Shown in pieces: positions 6,858 through 9,684 of a DNA stretch of 9,684 nucleotides; the first letter of the stretch is position 1, and the number at the start of each line of letters is the position of its first letter. Below the pieces are notes generated by a model, which did no database searches, was not told where the DNA came from, and saw only the letters and a list, made by a program, of their open reading frames with translations. Source of the stretch: an uncultured Rubrobacteraceae bacterium. Lineage in GTDB: Bacteria > Actinomycetota > Rubrobacteria > Rubrobacterales > Rubrobacteraceae. Where the stretch lies: assembly GCA_902805985.1 (NCBI GenBank), contig CADCUW010000630.1:1-9684 (forward strand), in the 5' to 3' direction. The translations under genes were made by a program, and so were the position numbers.

Positions 6858-8065
6858 GCGCCACCCCCGGCCCGGCGCTCGCCGGCCGCCGCGGTCGCCC
6901 CGGTGGAGTCCCCGACGCGCTCCCATCCCCCCGTCTCGCACGAGCGTTCCATCGCGTCTACGACCCGCATGGTCGAGACGATCTCGTGGATGCTCGCCGC
7001 CCTTTGTCGGCCGTCGGCTATGGACGAGAGGAACCGCTCGGCCTCGGCGACCTTCAGGTCGTCGTAGCCCATCGAGATGCCGGCGCCGGGCTGGAACCTG
7101 TCGAAGTCGCCCATGCCGGGTGCCGCGTAGACCGTGCGGTAGCCCCGGTCGCCCGTCCCGTCGGTGCGGTACAGCTCCAGCTCGTTGAGGCGCTGGAAGT
7201 CCCACGAGAGGGCGCCGCGCGTGCCGTTGACCTCGAAGCCGTTCCTGACGTGGGGACCTACGCAGGTCCGGCTGCTCTCCATCGTCCCGCGGGCGCCGTT
7301 CTCGAAGCGAACGAGGCCGCTCGCGTAGTCCTCGTTCTCGACGGTCCCCCGGGTCCCGCCCTCGACCGTGAAGTGGCCCGTGCCCATGCCCTCGGGGACC
7401 TCGGGTCGGGTCCGGATAAACGTCTCCCTCTGGGCGGAGACACCTACGATGGGGCCGATGAGGTTCTGGGCCATGTCGACCGAGTGGGGCATGATGTCCC
7501 CGAGCACGCCGAGACCCGCGCCGCCTAGCTTGTAGCGCCAGGTCAGGGCGCCGTTCGGGTCGGCGGCGTAGTCGGCGAGAAAGTAGCCTCTGTAGTGCGT
7601 GATCTCCCCGATCTCCCCGGCAGCGATGATCTCTTTGGCGTACTCGACCACGGGGGCGTGACGGTACATCAGGCCGATCATGCTCATGACCCCGGCCTCC
7701 CCGACCGCCTTCCCAATGTCGTAAGTCTCGGAGGGATACCGCCCGCACGGCTTCTCCAACCAGATGTGCTTGCCAGCCCGCGCCGCCGCCACGGCGACCT
7801 CCCTGTGCAGGTAGTTCGGCGCCGCGATACTCACGGCCTCGACCTCGGGGTGCTCTACGACCTCACGCCAGTCGGTGGTCCAGCCCTCGTAGCCGAGCCG
7901 GTCCGCCGCGTCCCGCGCCCGCTCCTCGACCGCGTCGGCCGCGATGACGAGCCTCGGACGGAGCTCGCATTCGGGGTAGTGGTCGAGCAGGCGCCGGTAC
8001 GCCCGCGTGTGTAGTTGGCCCATCCACCCCAGGCTGACCGTTCCTATGCCTATCTCTCTGGCCAA
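6854..8065 (-). CDS. Gfo/Idh/MocA-family oxidoreductase (third dehydrogenase of the cluster)
   Basis: The 403-residue NAD(P)-dependent dehydrogenase belongs to a longer Gfo/Idh branch than the two IolG-like proteins. The nucleotide loop reads VSLGWMG (10-16), an unusual form of GxGxxG with Ser in place of a glycine. The EKP motif is at 104-106 with Lys105. GVLGDIMPHSVD at 186-197 keeps both the Asp190 and His194 positions of the classical catalytic Asp-x3-His pair. The last 18 residues are an Ala/Gly-rich tail. No ATG or GTG fits the N-terminus. The TTG at 8065 is chosen because GGGGGAAGGGG lies just upstream (8070-8080) and the Rossmann strand starts at residue 4. It is the first enzyme gene after gntR, 89 nt away. 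Its substrate is likely a cyclitol, inosose or sugar, but the sequence does not say which. Confidence 0.88.
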   Translation of the reverse strand: MAREIGIGTVSLGWMGQLHTRAYRRLLDHYPECELRPRLVIAADAVEERARDAADRLGYEGWTTDWREVVEHPEVEAVSIAAPNYLHREVAVAAARAGKHIWLEKPCGRYPSETYDIGKAVGEAGVMSMIGLMYRHAPVVEYAKEIIAAGEIGEITHYRGYFLADYAADPNGALTWRYKLGGAGLGVLGDIMPHSVDMAQNLIGPIVGVSAQRETFIRTRPEVPEGMGTGHFTVEGGTRGTVENEDYASGLVRFENGARGTMESSRTCVGPHVRNGFEVNGTRGALSWDFQRLNELELYRTDGTGDRGYRTVYAAPGMGDFDRFQPGAGISMGYDDLKVAEAERFLSSIADGRQRAASIHEIVSTMRVVDAMERSCETGGWERVGDSTGATAAAGERRAGGGA

Positions 8066-8078
8066 GTTTCCCCTTCCC

Positions 8079-8100
8079 CCGGCCGCCGGGCCTCGGCCGG
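8079..8100 (-). promoter_or_regulatory. GC-rich hairpin abutting the ribosome site of the first dehydrogenase gene
   Basis: CCGGCCG (8079-8085) and CGGCCGG (8094-8100) are perfect 7-bp arms with an 8-nt loop. In the minus-strand mRNA the stem ends within the purine-rich ribosome-binding stretch at 8070-8080 that precedes the TTG at 8065. It has no T-tract, so it is not a simple terminator. It could tune translation or protect a processed mRNA end between gntR and the enzyme genes. A second small stem (CGGGT/ACCCG, 8126-8139) lies in the same 89-nt gap. Confidence 0.3.
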
Positions 8101-8154
8101 ACGGTCCCTTTGCGTCTCGTCTCGCCGGGTCCCCACCCGACGCGAAGCGCCTGT

Positions 8155-8898
8155 TTATAGATCCACCAGCATCATCTCGAACCAGTAGGACTCGGCCGGG
8201 TAGCTGTGGGAGCCGTACTCTATGGGCCGCCCGTTGGTGTCGTAGGCGATCCTGGTAACGGTCAGCACGGGATCCCCCGGCTCTATCTCCAGGAGCTCGG
8301 CCTCCTCCTCGCCCGCCTTGCGAGCCCCCACCCGCTGCGTCGCGACGTTGGGCGCGACACCACCACCCCGGAACAACTCGTAGAGCCCGGTACGCTCCAG
8401 GTCCTTCTCCCGGATCTCCACCAGATCCGCCGGCACAACGTTGTGCATGAGCGCTATGGGGTCGGACTCGGCCACCCGCAACCTGTCGAACAGGATCACG
8501 GGCTCGTTCGTCTCGAGCGCCAGGTGCTCCGCCACGTCCGGAGGACATGGAACCCTCTCAAGCGAGAGAAGCCTGGTCCGCGGCTCCCTCCCCGCCTCCT
8601 TGAGGTCGTCGTACAAACTCGTCAGGGCGACCGCCCGCCTCACGGGCCTGGGGGCTACCATGGTCCCGATGCCCCGCCGGCGCAGGAGCAACCCCTTGTC
8701 CACGAGCTGCTTCATCGCCGCGCGCATGGTGGGACGGCTGATCCCCAACCGCGTCGCAAGCTCCACCTCACCCCCGAGCTTGCTCCCCCGCGGCAACCGG
8801 CCATCCTCGATGGCCGCCTCCAACGCCTGCGCCGCCTGATGGTAGAGCGGCACGGGACTGCCGTGGTCCAACGTCACACCCGCGAGCGCATCGGTCAT
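8155..8898 (-). CDS. GntR-family (HutC/UTRA subfamily) transcriptional regulator
   Basis: This 247-residue DNA-binding regulator has an N-terminal winged helix-turn-helix at about 16-84: PVPLYHQAAQALEAAI, then LGGEVELATRLGISRPTMRAAM with the recognition helix, then LVDKGLLLRRRGIGTMV as the wing. A C-terminal UTRA ligand-sensing domain spans about 95-245 and ends with GRPIEYGSHSYPAESYWFEM, typical of the HutC subfamily, whose effectors are often sugars or sugar derivatives. The ATG at 8898 is preceded by AGAGGA at 8903-8908. It is the promoter-proximal gene of the cluster, and a palindrome with GntR-like half-sites lies between its promoter and its start, so autoregulation is likely. GntR-type regulators are known to control inositol genes in other actinobacteria (IolR of Corynebacterium glutamicum). 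Family is certain; its role as inositol-responsive repressor is inferred from position. Confidence 0.93.
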   Translation of the reverse strand: MTDALAGVTLDHGSPVPLYHQAAQALEAAIEDGRLPRGSKLGGEVELATRLGISRPTMRAAMKQLVDKGLLLRRRGIGTMVAPRPVRRAVALTSLYDDLKEAGREPRTRLLSLERVPCPPDVAEHLALETNEPVILFDRLRVAESDPIALMHNVVPADLVEIREKDLERTGLYELFRGGGVAPNVATQRVGARKAGEEEAELLEIEPGDPVLTVTRIAYDTNGRPIEYGSHSYPAESYWFEMMLVDL

Positions 8899-8925
8899 CT
8901 GGTCCTCTTCGCGCCCCTACACCCC

Positions 8926-8941
8926 TAATGTAAAGACATTA
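8926..8941. promoter_or_regulatory. 16-bp palindrome, probable GntR operator
   Basis: TAATGT and ACATTA form perfect 6-bp arms around a 4-nt centre. Read on the minus strand the core is TGTC-TT-TACA, the GT...AC arrangement seen in GntR-family operators. It is AT-rich in a GC-rich region and lies immediately downstream of the predicted transcription start, about 28 nt before the gntR start codon, where bound protein would block transcription. No second copy was seen in the gaps at 884-1044 or 8066-8154. Confidence 0.6.
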
Positions 8942-8948
8942 TGAGTTT

Positions 8949-8977
8949 AAGCTAACAGCACCAAATATTCGTGTCAA
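8949..8977 (-). promoter_or_regulatory. Predicted housekeeping sigma-factor promoter of the gntR-iol cluster
   Basis: On the minus strand an exact TTGACA (8972-8977) is followed after 17 nt by TAGCTT (8949-8954), which keeps the TA...T pattern of a -10 box. The predicted start is near 8942, directly at the edge of the palindrome 8926-8941, leaving a leader of about 44 nt before the gntR ATG. The perfect -35 box and ideal spacing make this the best promoter in the window. CATAAT (8939-8944) is an alternative -10 without a good -35. Confidence 0.6.
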
Positions 8978-9139
8978 GCGCCGAGCCGCGGCGGGTGTGT
9001 CGGGGTGGCCCGAGCCTCCTGGCCCCGGGCGGCGAAAGCCCCGCGCGGCCTCTCCCCGTCGCCGGGATGTCCTACCAGCACGCCTCCGCTCCGGGCAGCC
9101 GCGTCGTTCTGGCACACGTCCGCGAGGGCGCGGAGGGGT

Positions 9140-9180
9140 CGGAAAACCTGCCGGACCGGGGTCCGAGGCTGGAAGTTCCG
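9140..9180. other. Nested GC-rich stem structure in the intergenic region
   Basis: The outer arms CGGAA (9140-9144) and TTCCG (9176-9180) enclose CCT/AGG (9147-9149 and 9166-9168) and CGGACC/GGTCCG (9152-9157 and 9160-9165). A 2-nt gap separates the innermost arms, so in RNA the terminal loop would open by one or two pairs. The layered pairing is more than one isolated palindrome, but in GC-rich DNA such structures arise by chance. There is no adjacent T-tract. Confidence 0.3.
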
Positions 9181-9232
9181 TAAGTCCCTCGACCAGGTAC
9201 CGTCGAATTTGCCGCGGTTCATGGGGCTCGTC

Positions 9233-9273
9233 GAAAAAATTATTCGGAATTGATCGCCCTCTGCGATCCTTCC
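9233..9273 (-). terminator. Possible minus-strand intrinsic terminator
   Basis: GATCGC (9252-9257) and GCGATC (9263-9268) form a 6-bp stem with a 5-nt loop. GGAA (9246-9249) and TTCC (9270-9273) extend it to 10 pairs with a small internal loop. On the minus strand the stem is followed by GAATAA and then TTTTTT. The T-run starts later than in a canonical terminator. It would stop antisense transcription coming from the plus-strand gene before it reaches the gntR promoter. Confidence 0.35.
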
Positions 9274-9381
9274 CCCGCAAGCAGCGCGGCCGGTCGAGCG
9301 GGAGGCTCGCGATGCCGGTGTCAAATTGTGGCGGGCGCACGGGCGCCCCCTCGTCCACCGGCGGTATGCCGCATGCTCGTT

Positions 9382-9387
9382 TATACT
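9382..9387 (+). promoter_or_regulatory. Possible -10 box of the plus-strand gene
   Basis: TATACT stands out in GC-rich DNA and lies 60 nt upstream of the GTG at 9447. No good -35 hexamer is present 16 to 18 nt upstream, and there is no extended -10 TG, so the support is weak. Confidence 0.3.
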
Positions 9388-9446
9388 CGGCCCCCGCGCA
9401 TCGCGCGGTCTGTCGCTGTCCTCGAGGCCACCCAGGGGGTCGGCTC

Positions 9447-9684
9447 GTGTATCATCCCACGATCTCCTCCCCCGTTGCGCGGTGCGTGTGGGGCAGCCCG
9501 GACTGCGTCCTGCTGTTTTTCGCCGCCGGATCGGCCGAATTCGCGGCCATCAAGGCTGTGGACTGGCTGTTCTTCACGGGGAGGCTGCCGGACGACCCCG
9601 TCGGGCGGTTCTTCGGGACGGTGGGGTTCGCGCGAAGGGTGTTCTTCGGCAGCCCCGCCGAGGCGACCGCCGCCGTCGAGGCCA
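9447..9684 (+). CDS. MpaB/DUF2236-family oxygenase-like protein (partial, C-terminus outside window)
   Basis: 79 residues of an open frame run off the right edge. The sequence has CVWGSPDCVLLFFAAGSAEF (13-32), KAVDWLFFTGRLPDDPVGRF (36-55) and FARRVFFGSPAEA (61-73). As I recall the DUF2236 (latex-clearing-protein/MpaB-like) family, its N-terminus has this pattern: a hydrophobic helix, then a D-P-x-GR segment, then a conserved F...V(F)FG stretch. Members are haem-associated oxygenase-like proteins of mostly unknown substrate. The haem-ligand and catalytic region would lie downstream, outside the window. GTG at 9447 is preferred because AGGGGG (9434-9439) lies 7 nt upstream and the protein then starts close to the conserved part. 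An in-frame ATG at 9366 would add 27 unconserved-looking residues. It is divergent from the iol-like cluster and probably functionally unrelated. Confidence 0.6.
   Translation, partial: MYHPTISSPVARCVWGSPDCVLLFFAAGSAEFAAIKAVDWLFFTGRLPDDPVGRFFGTVGFARRVFFGSPAEATAAVEA

Larger units (their letters stand above)
8978..9446. other. Intergenic region between the iol-like cluster and the plus-strand gene
   Basis: About 470 bp have no convincing gene on either strand. Open frames here are Arg/Pro/Gly-rich with no recognisable motif. What it holds: a nested hairpin at 9140-9180, an AT-rich patch at 9231-9250 next to a hairpin at 9246-9273, and a TATACT at 9382-9387 that could serve the plus-strand gene. 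I saw no riboswitch motif or tRNA that I can name. Confidence 0.6.

Noticed and set aside
8122..8142. Terminator after gntR
   Set aside because: The CGGGT/ACCCG stem is short and has no T-tract on the minus strand, so read-through into the enzyme genes is more likely.
8206..8928. Plus-strand open frame of 240 residues
   Set aside because: It lies opposite the gntR gene, which has clear winged-helix and UTRA motifs, and it runs through the operator.
8971..9253. Short plus-strand frames in the intergenic region
   Set aside because: They have no motif and no convincing ribosome site, and they overlap each other in different frames.
8939..9358. Minus-strand open frame of 139 residues in the intergenic region
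   Set aside because: It would end inside the predicted promoter of gntR, lacks a ribosome site I can support, and is a low-complexity Arg/Pro/Gly sequence.
9366..9446. Earlier ATG start (9366) for the plus-strand oxygenase-like gene
   Set aside because: It lies upstream of the TATACT box and adds 27 residues without family character, whereas the GTG at 9447 has a well-spaced AGGGGG.
8978..9446. Riboswitch in the intergenic region
   Set aside because: I looked for cobalamin-, c-di-GMP- and SAM-type conserved blocks and saw none; only generic GC-rich stems are present.

Overview
The window is very GC-rich and read almost entirely on the minus strand. GTG and TTG starts are frequent, and the proteins resemble high-GC Actinomycetota. 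Overall protein style and the DUF2236-type gene at the right edge suggest a Rubrobacter-like bacterium. That placement is inference, because there is no rRNA or marker gene here.

Positions 1-8977 hold one compact catabolic gene cluster for inositol or a closely related cyclitol or sugar. In transcription order (right to left) it contains: a promoter (8949-8977) with a palindromic operator-like site (8926-8941); a GntR/HutC-family regulator (8155-8898); a Gfo/Idh/MocA dehydrogenase (6854-8065); an IolC kinase fused to a DUF2090 aldolase-like domain (4938-6857); an IolG-type inositol 2-dehydrogenase (3838-4941); an IolE-type inosose dehydratase (2951-3841); a second IolG-like dehydrogenase (1911-2954); a hydroxypyruvate-isomerase-like TIM-barrel protein (1045-1914); and, after a 161-nt gap, a sugar-binding lipoprotein of an ABC importer that runs off the left edge (1-883). 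The six enzyme genes are joined by five consecutive 4-nt stop/start overlaps (GTGA, ATGA, TTGA, GTGA, ATGA), so they should be translated as a coupled set.

The likely logic is that the binding protein, with permease and ATPase presumably encoded beyond the left edge, imports a cyclitol. The dehydrogenases oxidise inositol stereoisomers to inososes, and the TIM-barrel isomerase/dehydratase proteins epimerise and dehydrate them. IolC phosphorylates 5-dehydro-2-deoxygluconate, and its DUF2090 domain may cleave the product. The regulator probably controls its own promoter and thereby the whole cluster. IolB, IolD and IolA are not in the window.

Positions 8978-9446 are a non-coding stretch of about 470 bp. 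It contains a nested GC hairpin (9140-9180) and a minus-strand terminator-like hairpin (9233-9273). On the plus strand a separate gene begins at 9447; it is an MpaB/DUF2236-type oxygenase-like protein cut by the right edge.

I see no mobile element, CRISPR array, tRNA or rRNA. The most useful leads are the promoter/operator pair, the three dehydrogenases with different catalytic-site residues, and the regulatory-looking gaps at 884-1044 and 8978-9446. None of these amounts to a clearly new system.
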